Assembly: GCF_965277665.1 (NCBI RefSeq)
Contig: NZ_OZ255835.1
Span: 558,001 to 622,000 of the forward strand
DNA from: Lichenicoccus sp965277665
Lineage (GTDB): Bacteria; Pseudomonadota; Alphaproteobacteria; Acetobacterales; Acetobacteraceae
Reading direction: 5' to 3'
Length of the DNA: 64,000 nucleotides
Shown here piece by piece: positions 25,278-32,980 of this stretch. The stretch's first letter is position 1. Each line of letters begins with the position of its first letter. The position numbers were made by a program, and so were the translations under genes. The notes beneath the pieces are model-generated. The model saw nothing but the letters and a program-made list of their open reading frames with translations, had not been told where the DNA came from and searched no databases.

Positions 25278-27043
25278 TGGGCGTTGCCCTGATCGCCTGG
25301 GGCCGCTTCATCATCGACGGGCAGCGGGTCACGGTTCCGGCGCCGAGCACCGATCCGGGCAAGCCCTGGCTCTGGGACTTCATCGCCGGACAGGCGGCGA
25401 GCCTGCGGCAGGCTGGCTTCACCGCGATCCAGATACCCCCGGCCGGCAAGGCGCAGGGCGGCGCCGGCCGCGGCTGCGACGGCTATGGCGTGTTCGATCC
25501 GCGCGATCTCGGCAGCAAGCCGCAGCAGGGCAGCACACCGACGCGATACGGAACCGCGGAGCAGTTGCGTCGCATGGTCGGGTGCTGCCACGCCGTGGGC
25601 CTGGATGTGTATCTCGACATGGTGCTGCATCAGCTGATCGGGGAGAACGGCGGACCCGGCGTCTTTCGCTACCTCGGCGCCGACGGGGAGACCCTGAACG
25701 GACGCGGTGCGATGCATCCGGGATGTTTTCGCGGCGACACGGGCAACCAGGATCCGGTGCCGCCATTCCGGCCCGAGGACGCGGTGCCGGCGCCCGGCGA
25801 CGATTTTCCGTTCGGGCGAGAGAAGGTCTATCAGAACTGCCAGCCGCCCCGGTTCACCACCGAGGATGCACTCGATTACGGCGACTGGCTGTTTCGCAGC
25901 ACCGGCGCCGACGGCATGCGCTTCGATGACGCGAAAGGCACCTGGGCGCCGTTCGTCGGCGAGTTCATGCGCAGCCGGGCGATGGCGTCGCGCTTCGCCT
26001 ATGCCGAATATTTCGACGGCAACCCCGGGGCCCTGCAGGAGTGGGCGATGGGTGCCGCGATCTCGTCGCGCGCGCTGGTCGAGGATTTCACCCTGCATTG
26101 GGCGCTGCAGGCGGCCTGCGAGAGCGGCAATCCGCGCGGTCTCGCACAGGCCGGCTATATCGCGCACAATCCGTTCCTGGCCTGCACCTTCGTGGATAAT
26201 CCGGATACCGACACCTCGCCGGGCGAGCAGATCGTGGCCAGCAAGCTGCTGGCCTACGCCTATCTGCTGACCGCGGAGGGGTATCCGTTCGTGTACGGCA
26301 AGGATTACTTCGGCGGCGACGTGTGGGACGGCGCCTATGGGCTGAAGCCCTGGATCGACAACCTGGTCTGGATCCACGAGACGCTGGCGGCCGGGGGCAC
26401 CGTGACGCGATGGCTCGATGACAGCGTGATCGTGCGTGAGCGCACCGGCGGCGCGGGGCTGCTGAGCGCGCTCAACTTCGACACCTGGAACGCGCGCACA
26501 CTGACCTGCCAGACCGGCTTCGGCGCCGAGTGCGAACTGCACGACTATACCGGGCGGCACGGCGATATCCATACCGCGGCCGACGGCACCGCGACGTTCA
26601 CCATCCCGGCCAATGCCTATCGATCCGGGCAGAGCTATCTGTGCTTTTCGCGCAGCGGCCAGGGCTCGGCGCCCGCGCTGCTGCGGCGCGCGACGACGCA
26701 GAGCTTCTTCGGCGCCGACGACCTGGATATCCCCGCGCTGAGGAACGCGAGCCTTGCGGTCGGACGCGTCTATGGCGATGCCGGCCGGCCGGTGCGCGTG
26801 GAACTGCGCCTGGGCGCCGGATGGGCAGCCGGGGCGAGCGTCGTCCTCGAGATCGACGGTCCCGACGGCATGGCGCTCGGCAGCCAGCTCATCCGTCACG
26901 GCGAGGCGGCGCCGGCACTCGCGGTGCGGCCGCACGGCACCGGCTGGTGCACGATCCGGGCTGCCGGCGTCGGCCTCGCGGGGGCCGTGCCGTTCATCGC
27001 CACCGTCACCTACGAGGCCCCGCAGCGCCTCGAAAAGGTCTAG
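25277..27043 (+). CDS. GH13-family alpha-amylase-like protein with altered motifs
   Basis: This 588-residue protein lacks a signal peptide and so is cytoplasmic. A (beta/alpha)8 GH13 barrel covers about residues 5-400: GFTAIQIPPAGKAQ, YGVFDPRDLG, the nucleophile region GMRFDDAKG (Asp about 217), the acid/base AYAEYFDG (Glu about 244) and FVDNPDTDT (Asp about 310). The three catalytic acids are present. However, region I reads DMVLHQ instead of DxVxNH, and region IV has proline where NHD is normal, so both substrate-binding histidines are lost. The C-terminal 100 residues form a beta-sandwich. It may act on an unusual glucan or may be weakly active. It is coupled to the upstream membrane-protein gene. 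Confidence 0.8.
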   Translation: MGVALIAWGRFIIDGQRVTVPAPSTDPGKPWLWDFIAGQAASLRQAGFTAIQIPPAGKAQGGAGRGCDGYGVFDPRDLGSKPQQGSTPTRYGTAEQLRRMVGCCHAVGLDVYLDMVLHQLIGENGGPGVFRYLGADGETLNGRGAMHPGCFRGDTGNQDPVPPFRPEDAVPAPGDDFPFGREKVYQNCQPPRFTTEDALDYGDWLFRSTGADGMRFDDAKGTWAPFVGEFMRSRAMASRFAYAEYFDGNPGALQEWAMGAAISSRALVEDFTLHWALQAACESGNPRGLAQAGYIAHNPFLACTFVDNPDTDTSPGEQIVASKLLAYAYLLTAEGYPFVYGKDYFGGDVWDGAYGLKPWIDNLVWIHETLAAGGTVTRWLDDSVIVRERTGGAGLLSALNFDTWNARTLTCQTGFGAECELHDYTGRHGDIHTAADGTATFTIPANAYRSGQSYLCFSRSGQGSAPALLRRATTQSFFGADDLDIPALRNASLAVGRVYGDAGRPVRVELRLGAGWAAGASVVLEIDGPDGMALGSQLIRHGEAAPALAVRPHGTGWCTIRAAGVGLAGAVPFIATVTYEAPQRLEKV

Positions 27044-27094
27044 CAGGGTGCGAAAAACCCTAGAATGATGCGCTCGCTACGAAACGAAATCAGG

Positions 27095-27202
27095 CCAGGG
27101 GCTTCGCCCCTGGACCCCATCAAAGGCAAGCCTTTGAAATCCCTTCTTTTAAAGAGTGGGTCTGGGGCCTCAGGCCCCAGCGGGTCAAGGGCGGAGCCCT
27201 TG
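27095..27202. repeat. Family B multi-hairpin element, copy B2
   Basis: This 108-bp element consists of four consecutive stem-loops: CCAGGGGC/GCCCCTGG at 27095-27113, AAAGGC/GCCTTT at 27122-27135, CTGGGGCC/GGCCCCAG at 27162-27180 and CAAGGGC/GCCCTTG at 27186-27202. The order and the sequence GGACCCCATCAAAGGC are shared with copy B1. It lies 51 bases after the GH13 stop and 72 bases before the next start. It may act as a transcript-end structure or be a dispersed repeat. Confidence 0.75.
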
Positions 27203-27232
27203 CTCTACCAGATTGATCCAGAGACTGATTCA

Positions 27233-27259
27233 CGTCTCAGGCTGATTCAGCCTGAGACG
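27233..27259. repeat. Perfect 13-bp-arm palindrome before propeller gene
   Basis: CGTCTCAGGCTGA and TCAGCCTGAGACG are perfect inverted arms around a single T. The palindrome ends 15 bases before the ATG of the PQQ-like gene, so it would occupy the ribosome-binding region. Related GACTGATT and GATCAGAC fragments flank it. It could be an operator, a translational hairpin or the edge of a repeat insertion. Confidence 0.6.
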
Positions 27260-27274
27260 ATCAGACTCTAGTCC

Positions 27275-29053
27275 ATGGCGGTCAGCGTGACCACGCGCTC
27301 CTTCGATGCGGCCCGCTCCGGCGCCAACACCGGCGAGACGATGCTGTCGCCGCAGGCGGTGCGCACACGCGGTATCAGGCAGGCGCGCATCCTGCGGATC
27401 GCGGACGATCCGCGGCTCGAGGCGCAGCCGCTCTATCTGCCCGGTCTCGCGATCGCGGGGGTCCGGCGCGACGTCCTGTTCCAGGCGACCATGGGCAACT
27501 GGGTGCACGCCTTCGATGTCCAGAGCGGCGCCGCGCTGTGGTCGCGCTGCCTCGGGCCGCCGATCCGCGGCTCGGGCGCGATCGACGCGCACGACATCAA
27601 CATCGCCTGGGGTATCCTCTCGACGCCGGTGATCGATGCCGCGGCCGGAAGGCTGTATCTCTGCTACTGGTCCAGCGCCGACGGCGCCGCCGACGCCGGC
27701 CAGCATTTCGCCGCCGTGCTCGACGTGGCCACCGGGGAGCCGGTGCGTCCGGCGCTGTCGCTGGAGGGTGCCGGCTTCGATCCCGGCGACGGCCTTCCGG
27801 TGCAGCGCTTCAGGTCGATGCAGCGCAAGCAGCGTGCCGGGCTCTGCCTTGCCGGCGGCGTCGTGCTGATCCCGTTCGGGACCATCGCCGAGACCGCAAC
27901 CAGCGCCCGCGGCTGGATCATCGCCATCGCTACCGACACGTGGAGCATCGCCGCCACCTGGTGCTCGACGGCGCGCGGCAGCGGCGGCGGCATCTGGATG
28001 AGCGGCGCGGCGCCCGCGATCCACAGTGACGGATCGATTTGGGTGGTCACCGGCAACGGCGATTTCGACGGCGTGCATGATTTCGGCGAGAGCGTGGTGC
28101 GGCTGCGCTACACGGCGCCCGAAGCCGGCCACGCGGCGATGCTGGCCGTCACCGGCTGCTGGTCGCCCTGGACCGACGCTGCGCGCACCGGCCAGGGCGC
28201 TGCCACCGTCGCCACCGCCACCGCCACTGCGCTGCTGCCACGCGGGCCGGTGCCGTCCAATTTCAGGCCGGTCGCGCATCTCGCGCGCGCGGGGATCATG
28301 CCGTCCGACATGGGTTCGGCCTGGGGCGACCAGGATCTCGGCGCCTCCGGCATCGTGCTGGCGGAGGAACTCGGCATCGGCCTGGTCTCGTCCAAGGACG
28401 GCATCCTCTACACCGTCAGCCTGGAGAAACCGGGCGAGACGAAGGCCGCCGACCTCACGCCGGCATCGACGCCGGCGAACTATGCCACGCTGGCAGCGCC
28501 ACCGATCCTCTACACCTTCTTCGATCCGGCCGTGTCGCCGGCACCCGCGCGGCCGACCGGCCTGAACACCCTGTCCGGCAACGTCACCCACCACCTGCAC
28601 GGCACGCCGCTGCTCTGGAAGAGCGACAAACGCGGCTGGATGCATTTCTGCGGCGGCGAGAACGGCAACCTGCGCGCCTGGCGGATCGAACCGGACAAAG
28701 CCTCGACCTATCTCGCCTGCAGCACCGCCTTCGCATCGCCGATGGCACGCGGCGGCGGGATGCCCGGCTGGAGCCTCGCACTCTCCGCCGATGGCGGCGC
28801 CGGCGGCATCGTCTGGGGCATGATCCCGTACGGCGATGCCAACATGGAGATCACCGGCTCGCGGCTGCTTGCCTACGACGCGGAGGATTTTGCGGGCTTC
28901 GCGGCCGGCGGCGACGAGATCGTGCCGCTCTGGGACTCGCAGCAATGGAACTGGACCATGCTGCATCCGAAGTTCAACCGGCCGATCATCGCCGACGGCC
29001 GGGTGCTGGTGCCGACCTATGGCGGCGAGGTGCTCGTGCTGGAACTTACCTGA
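27275..29053 (+). CDS. PQQ-like beta-propeller repeat protein
   Basis: This 592-residue protein opens with FDAARSGANTGETMLSP, the usual start of the mature propeller in secreted PQQ-like proteins, followed by blades with tryptophan-docking features (GNWVHAFDVQSGAALWSRC, AAGRLYLCYWSS, DGSIWVVTGNGDFDG). It ends GGEVLVLEL. No signal peptide is visible and no ribosome site precedes the ATG; the region just upstream is a palindrome and repeat B2. Either the original 5' end with its signal was replaced by the repeat, or the protein is cytoplasmic. No quinoprotein catalytic residues can be assigned, so enzymatic activity is not claimed. Confidence 0.75.
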   Translation: MAVSVTTRSFDAARSGANTGETMLSPQAVRTRGIRQARILRIADDPRLEAQPLYLPGLAIAGVRRDVLFQATMGNWVHAFDVQSGAALWSRCLGPPIRGSGAIDAHDINIAWGILSTPVIDAAAGRLYLCYWSSADGAADAGQHFAAVLDVATGEPVRPALSLEGAGFDPGDGLPVQRFRSMQRKQRAGLCLAGGVVLIPFGTIAETATSARGWIIAIATDTWSIAATWCSTARGSGGGIWMSGAAPAIHSDGSIWVVTGNGDFDGVHDFGESVVRLRYTAPEAGHAAMLAVTGCWSPWTDAARTGQGAATVATATATALLPRGPVPSNFRPVAHLARAGIMPSDMGSAWGDQDLGASGIVLAEELGIGLVSSKDGILYTVSLEKPGETKAADLTPASTPANYATLAAPPILYTFFDPAVSPAPARPTGLNTLSGNVTHHLHGTPLLWKSDKRGWMHFCGGENGNLRAWRIEPDKASTYLACSTAFASPMARGGGMPGWSLALSADGGAGGIVWGMIPYGDANMEITGSRLLAYDAEDFAGFAAGGDEIVPLWDSQQWNWTMLHPKFNRPIIADGRVLVPTYGGEVLVLELT

Positions 29054-29159
29054 TCGCAGCGGCACTCTGGGCGGTTTGGGGGGTGCTGTTCGCCTACAGG
29101 GCTTCTGGTCAGGGCGGCCTTCCGGCCCGCTTTTCGAGGGCGAGCCGAGTGCAGCAACC

Positions 29160-29184
29160 CAAACAGACCGAATCGGTCTGTTTG
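29160..29184. repeat. Perfect palindrome CAAACAGACCGA/TCGGTCTGTTTG
   Basis: Twelve-base arms surround a single A in the 157-bp gap between two convergent genes. The hairpin, followed by GAGTTAAACC rather than a T-run, could still act as a bidirectional terminator. The rest of 29054-29210 contains GGCGGCCTTCCGGCCCGC, a short GC hairpin, and nothing that looks coding. Confidence 0.55.
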
Positions 29185-29210
29185 AGTTAAACCTGCACTA
29201 TATCAATGTT

Positions 29211-30434
29211 CTAGGGCACCTTTAACCCAGACAAAGCTGCTCGCTTTGTCTGGGTTGGTGCACTAGGTGCGCCCGCCGGCCACTCGGCGATGCTGGTCAG
29301 CACCGGCAGTCCCAGATCCCGTTCGATCCGGCCCGGATCGATGAACCCGCGCCGCAAGGTCGCCGACAGGATGGCGGTCGCGAGGCCGGCGAGCAGGCTC
29401 AGCCCGGTGCCGGCCGCCAGGATCAGCAGGTGCCGCCTGGCGGAAAGCTGCGGAATCTCCGCCGGCTGGATCACCCGGACGGTGGCCGCAGCCGGGCCGG
29501 TGGGGCCGGCGATGCGACTCTGGTCGAGCGCCTGTGCGGCCAGCTGGTAGCTCGCAGCGGCCAGGTCGCGCTGGCGCCGCAGGCTGAGGAACTCCGGCTC
29601 CTGCGCCTCGAGGCCGGCGATGCCGTCCCGGACCTGGGCGAGGCGCGCGGTCACGATCGTGCGCCGCGTCTCGACCCCCTGCACGTCCTGCCGGGCACCC
29701 GGCTGGTCCGAGGCAAGTCGCGCCTGCGCCTGGTCAAGGTCAATATCGGCCTGGTCGAGTTCCTGCTCGAGGCTGTCCTTGCGGTGCAGCAGGATATCGA
29801 TCCGGGTGTCGTAGCGCGATCCGTGCGCGACGGTGAAGGCGGCGTAGGCCTGCTCCGCCGCATCGAGCTGGCGGCGCGAGGCCGCGACCTGGGCGGCCAG
29901 CAGGCGCTGGCGGTCGTTGTCGTAGAGCCTGCCGCGCATCGCGCCGTAGCTCGCCACCGCCTGGTTGACGGCCTGTGCGGCAACGGCCGGGTCGCGATGG
30001 CTGAAGCGCACGACGATGACGCCCGCCGCATCCGCGGTCGCGCCGAAACTGGCCGCGAAACGCCGGGCGGCATGCTGCACGCTTTCAGGCGCGCCGATGC
30101 CGGGATACAGGCGCTGCGGCCCGATCGCCGCGACCACCGCCTCGGCGAGCGGCCGGCTCTGCAGGATGTCGGTCTCGTTCCTGAGTGTCGCACCCGGCGA
30201 CGCGCCGGGTTGCGGCAGCACCATCAGCTCGGCGTCCGCGGTGACCGTCGGCGCCACCAGCAGCTCGGCCATGCCGGTTGCGAGCAGGACCACGGCCATG
30301 GCGACCAGGATCTGCCACCGATCCCGGGTGGCCGCTTCCAGCATGGCCGTCGGCCGGCCACCGGCGAGGCCCGGCGATTGGCGCTGCCTGGCCGCTTGGT
30401 ACTGGAGCTCAGCGCGCTCGACCGCTCGATCCAT
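29211..30434 (-). CDS. Wzz/GumC-type polysaccharide co-polymerase, no kinase domain
   Basis: This 407-residue protein has two membrane helices (about residues 38-58 and 345-370) bracketing a periplasmic domain with a long coiled coil (about 150-290, DILLHRKDSLEQELDQADID and following). VIQPAEIPQLSARRHLLIL before the second helix is typical of Wzz. It would set the chain length of, or help export, an exopolysaccharide. The start MDRAVERAEL has GAGCGGGCGG upstream. A separate BY-kinase-like gene is transcribed divergently. No glycosyltransferase genes are present nearby. The final 20 codons overlap a perfect 14-bp-arm hairpin, so the natural C-terminus may have been altered. Confidence 0.8.
   Translation of the reverse strand: MDRAVERAELQYQAARQRQSPGLAGGRPTAMLEAATRDRWQILVAMAVVLLATGMAELLVAPTVTADAELMVLPQPGASPGATLRNETDILQSRPLAEAVVAAIGPQRLYPGIGAPESVQHAARRFAASFGATADAAGVIVVRFSHRDPAVAAQAVNQAVASYGAMRGRLYDNDRQRLLAAQVAASRRQLDAAEQAYAAFTVAHGSRYDTRIDILLHRKDSLEQELDQADIDLDQAQARLASDQPGARQDVQGVETRRTIVTARLAQVRDGIAGLEAQEPEFLSLRRQRDLAAASYQLAAQALDQSRIAGPTGPAAATVRVIQPAEIPQLSARRHLLILAAGTGLSLLAGLATAILSATLRRGFIDPGRIERDLGLPVLTSIAEWPAGAPSAPTQTKRAALSGLKVP
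29224..29256. repeat. Perfect 14-bp-arm hairpin inside the end of the Wzz gene
   Basis: AACCCAGACAAAGC and GCTTTGTCTGGGTT form perfect arms around TGCTC. It encodes residues near the C-terminus of the Wzz-type protein. Its position at the convergent gene junction suggests a bidirectional terminator or a dispersed palindrome. Confidence 0.65.
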
Positions 30435-30575
30435 TCGTCCGCCCGCTCGTTCCCCGGACCCGGTATCGCCTGATCGGGCGTGCTGCAAGGGGTGGCACTC
30501 GGCCGGCAGGCATTGCCATCGCTTCCCGGTGTCGGCTACCCGCTGTGTCTGGCATGACCGGTGCGGGAACACACG

Positions 30576-31310
30576 ATGGCTGATGGCCACGACCGGCCCC
30601 GGGCTGATGGCGCCACGGGACTGGAGGCCACGGGGCCGAACTCCCCGGGCAAGGCGAAAATGTCGGTGTCCACCGAGGTCCGGGCCGAGGCCGGCGAGCC
30701 GCCGGACCCGCAGATCCTGCTCCTGCTGCACGCCATCACCTCGCTCAACGAGCAGCACCGGCCGTTCGTGCTGCAGGTCATCGCAGCCCTGCAGGGCGAG
30801 GGCACCAGCCGCGTCGCCTCAGCACTCGCCGACGCGGCCGCCCGCGAGATCGGCCTGCCGGTTCTGCTGCTCGATTGCTCCGCGCCTGCCGCATCGCCGG
30901 CGGCCGAGATGGTGAAGTCGCCCTCCCTGATCGACGCGTTCCGCGACTCGGCATCCTCGGAAGCGGCGCTGCGCAGCCTCGGGCCGAACCTGCTGCTGGC
31001 GCGCTTGTCGAACGCAGCGAGCGGGGTGCTGGGCATGTCGCCGCAGGACCTCCAGCTCATGTTCGACGCCCTGCGCAAGCGGTTCGCGATGGTCGTGCTG
31101 GACTGTCCCGCCGCCCTGTCGAACCCGGGCGCCGTCGGGCTGGCGCGCTCCTGCGACGGCACCGCCCTGGTGGTGCGCGCCGAGACCACGCCACGCGCCG
31201 CCGTCATGCAGGCCAGGACGCTCATCGACCGGCTGGGCGGCCAGGTCATCGGCGTGGTGCTCAACCGGCATCGCTCGCACCTGCCGAGCTGGTTGCGGCG
31301 CTGGCTTTGA
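30576..31310 (+). CDS. BY-kinase/ParA-like P-loop protein with degenerate Walker A
   Basis: The 244-residue protein resembles the cytoplasmic CpsD/ExoP kinase domain: a helical lead (LLLLHAITSLNEQHRPFVLQV), a P-loop region ALQGEGTSRVASAL, Walker A' (LPVLLLDCSA) and Walker B (FAMVVLDCPAAL), and a C-terminal ARTLIDRLGGQVIGVVLN. In active enzymes the P-loop reads GEGKS/T; here the lysine is missing. There is no tyrosine cluster at the C-terminus. ATG 30576 follows CGGGAA; a GTG at 30561 is possible. Divergent from the Wzz gene, it probably modulates polysaccharide assembly without normal ATP turnover. Confidence 0.7.
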   Translation: MADGHDRPRADGATGLEATGPNSPGKAKMSVSTEVRAEAGEPPDPQILLLLHAITSLNEQHRPFVLQVIAALQGEGTSRVASALADAAAREIGLPVLLLDCSAPAASPAAEMVKSPSLIDAFRDSASSEAALRSLGPNLLLARLSNAASGVLGMSPQDLQLMFDALRKRFAMVVLDCPAALSNPGAVGLARSCDGTALVVRAETTPRAAVMQARTLIDRLGGQVIGVVLNRHRSHLPSWLRRWL

Positions 31311-31321
31311 GGGCGGAGACG

Positions 31322-31747
31322 ATGAAGCCGGGTGACCTGGTCGAGCTGGTCCGCGGCGGCCCGCCGATGACGATCCTGCAGCGCAACGCGGATCGCGGCT
31401 TCGAGGGCTGGCTCTGCGTCTGGCAGGTCAACGGCACCGCGCGTCGCGCCACGTTCCCGGAGCAGGCGCTGCGCCGGTGCGATCCGCAGCGTCTGGTGGC
31501 GCTGCCGCCGCCGCCGGTCCGGGCGCGCAAGGTGGTGGATATCGAGCCGCTGCCGGACCGCGCGCATGCCGAGCTGCTGGCCCTGATCGACAATGCCGAC
31601 GCCGGCGGCTTCGACTTCTCGATCATCTGCTCCGGCGATCGCTGGACCGTGTCGGTCAAGCTGCCGGAGGCCGGCACCCACACCATCGGCGAGGGCGCCG
31701 ACTTCCAGGAGGCCTGGTCCAAACGCAAGCCGGCCTGGAACCGTTGA
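31322..31747 (+). CDS. YodC-like (DUF2158) N-terminal domain protein
   Basis: This 141-residue protein begins MKPGDLVELVRGGPPMTI and continues GWLCVWQVNG, the pattern of the small YodC/DUF2158 family (GD-V-L-SGGP-MTV, then W). The rest (about residues 65-141) is not recognised but ends with an alpha/beta unit (GFDFSIICSGDRWTVSVKL). GGCGGAGA stands just before the ATG, 11 bases after the preceding stop, so it is probably co-transcribed with the P-loop gene. The function is unknown. Confidence 0.6.
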   Translation: MKPGDLVELVRGGPPMTILQRNADRGFEGWLCVWQVNGTARRATFPEQALRRCDPQRLVALPPPPVRARKVVDIEPLPDRAHAELLALIDNADAGGFDFSIICSGDRWTVSVKLPEAGTHTIGEGADFQEAWSKRKPAWNR

Positions 31748-31784
31748 GCCTGCGGCCGATGAGCCTCGCGGCGGCGAGGCGCCG

Positions 31785-32852
31785 ATGATCCGGCTCGCGC
31801 TGCTGGCACTGGTGCCGATCGCACCGGTGCTGCACTACGCGCTCGCCCTGTCGCCGATCTGGGTGTTCGTGGCCGGCATCGCGGGCGTCGGCATCCTGGC
31901 CGACTGGATACGCGATGCCACCGAGCAGCTGGCCGGACATACCGGGCCCGCAATCGGCGGCCTGCTGACCATCAGCCTGGGCAGCCTGGCCGAGCTGCTG
32001 CTGGCGCTGTTCGTGCTGGCGCGCGGCGAGGCCGAGGTCGTGCACGCCCAGATCACCGGCTCGATCATCGGCACCAGCCTGCTCGGCCTGGGTCTGGCCA
32101 TCGTCGCCGGCGGCATCTCGCGCGAGCGCCAGACCTTCAACCGCGCGCGCGCCGGCCAGCTTTCGAGCATGCTGGTCCTCATCGTGATCGCCCTGCTGCT
32201 GCCGGCGGTGTTCGATTTCACCAGCCGCTCGGTCGCCCATGCCGGCAATGTCGCGGCCCGGGACGAGGCGCTGAGCCTCGCCATCTCGGTGCTGCTGCTG
32301 CTGATCTATGGCGGCAACCTGGTCTATACGCTGGTGACGCACCGCGACCTGTTCGGACGCGGCGAGGAGAGCGAGCCGGCCTCGGCCCGGCCGTGGCCGC
32401 TCTGGCTGTGCTTTGTCGTGCTGGCAGGGGCGACCGCCGCTGCGGCGCTGGAGAGCGAGCTGATCTCGGCGGCCCTGGTCGCGGCCGCCGCCAGCCTGCA
32501 TTTGTCGCCGGTGTTCCTCGGCGTCATCGTGCTGGCGCTGGTCGGCACCATCGCCGACCTGTTTTCCGCCGTCTGGTTCGCCCGCCGGGACCGCATGGGG
32601 CTGGTGATGAGCATCTGCATCGGCTCGGCCATCCAGATCGCGCTGGTGGTGACGCCGCTGCTGGTGCTCCTGTCCTGGCTGATCGGCAGCCCGATGACGC
32701 TGGTGTTCAGCAATCCGCTCGACCTGTTCGCCATCGCCGGCGCTGCCTTCATCGTCAACGTGATCGCCGGCGACGGCGAGACGACCTGGTTCGAGGGCGT
32801 GCTGCTGATCGGGGTCTATCTGGCGCTCGGGATCGCCTTCTTCTTCGTCTGA
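31785..32852 (+). CDS. Ca2+/H+ antiporter-like cation exchanger (CaCA superfamily)
   Basis: This 355-residue protein has 10-11 predicted helices in two homologous halves. The alpha repeats are recognisable: ISLGSLAELLLALFVLARGE in the first half and VLALVGTIADLFSAVWFARR in the second, where the acidic residue is aspartate instead of the usual glutamate. The family exchanges Ca2+ for protons or sodium across the inner membrane. The ATG is internal to a longer open frame but is where the first helix begins. It lies 37 bases after the YodC-like gene. The downstream gap holds repeat C1. Confidence 0.8.
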   Translation: MIRLALLALVPIAPVLHYALALSPIWVFVAGIAGVGILADWIRDATEQLAGHTGPAIGGLLTISLGSLAELLLALFVLARGEAEVVHAQITGSIIGTSLLGLGLAIVAGGISRERQTFNRARAGQLSSMLVLIVIALLLPAVFDFTSRSVAHAGNVAARDEALSLAISVLLLLIYGGNLVYTLVTHRDLFGRGEESEPASARPWPLWLCFVVLAGATAAAALESELISAALVAAAASLHLSPVFLGVIVLALVGTIADLFSAVWFARRDRMGLVMSICIGSAIQIALVVTPLLVLLSWLIGSPMTLVFSNPLDLFAIAGAAFIVNVIAGDGETTWFEGVLLIGVYLALGIAFFFV

Positions 32853-32874
32853 GCGGTGCCCGGGTCAGCCGCCG

Positions 32875-32980
32875 CTAGAGCAGCATCCGATCACTTGGAA
32901 TCGCTTCGCGATGCCAAGTGTCGGATAAAGCTGCTCTCTCAAACGACAAGCGGAGCATGATCGATCGGATCATGCTCTAG
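32875..32980. repeat. Family C double-hairpin element, copy C1
   Basis: Bounded by CTAGAGCA on both sides in inverted order (with GCCG/CGGC beyond), the 106-bp element holds two stem-loops. A long one with outer arms AGAGCAGC/GCTGCTCT has inner arms built from CACTTGG and CCAAGTG. A short one is AGCATGATC/GATCATGCT. The spacer is CTCAAACGACAAGCGG. The short stem overlaps the last codons and the TGA stop of the deaminase gene on the minus strand. Copies C2 and C3 are at 45.1 and 51.6 kb. Confidence 0.75.
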
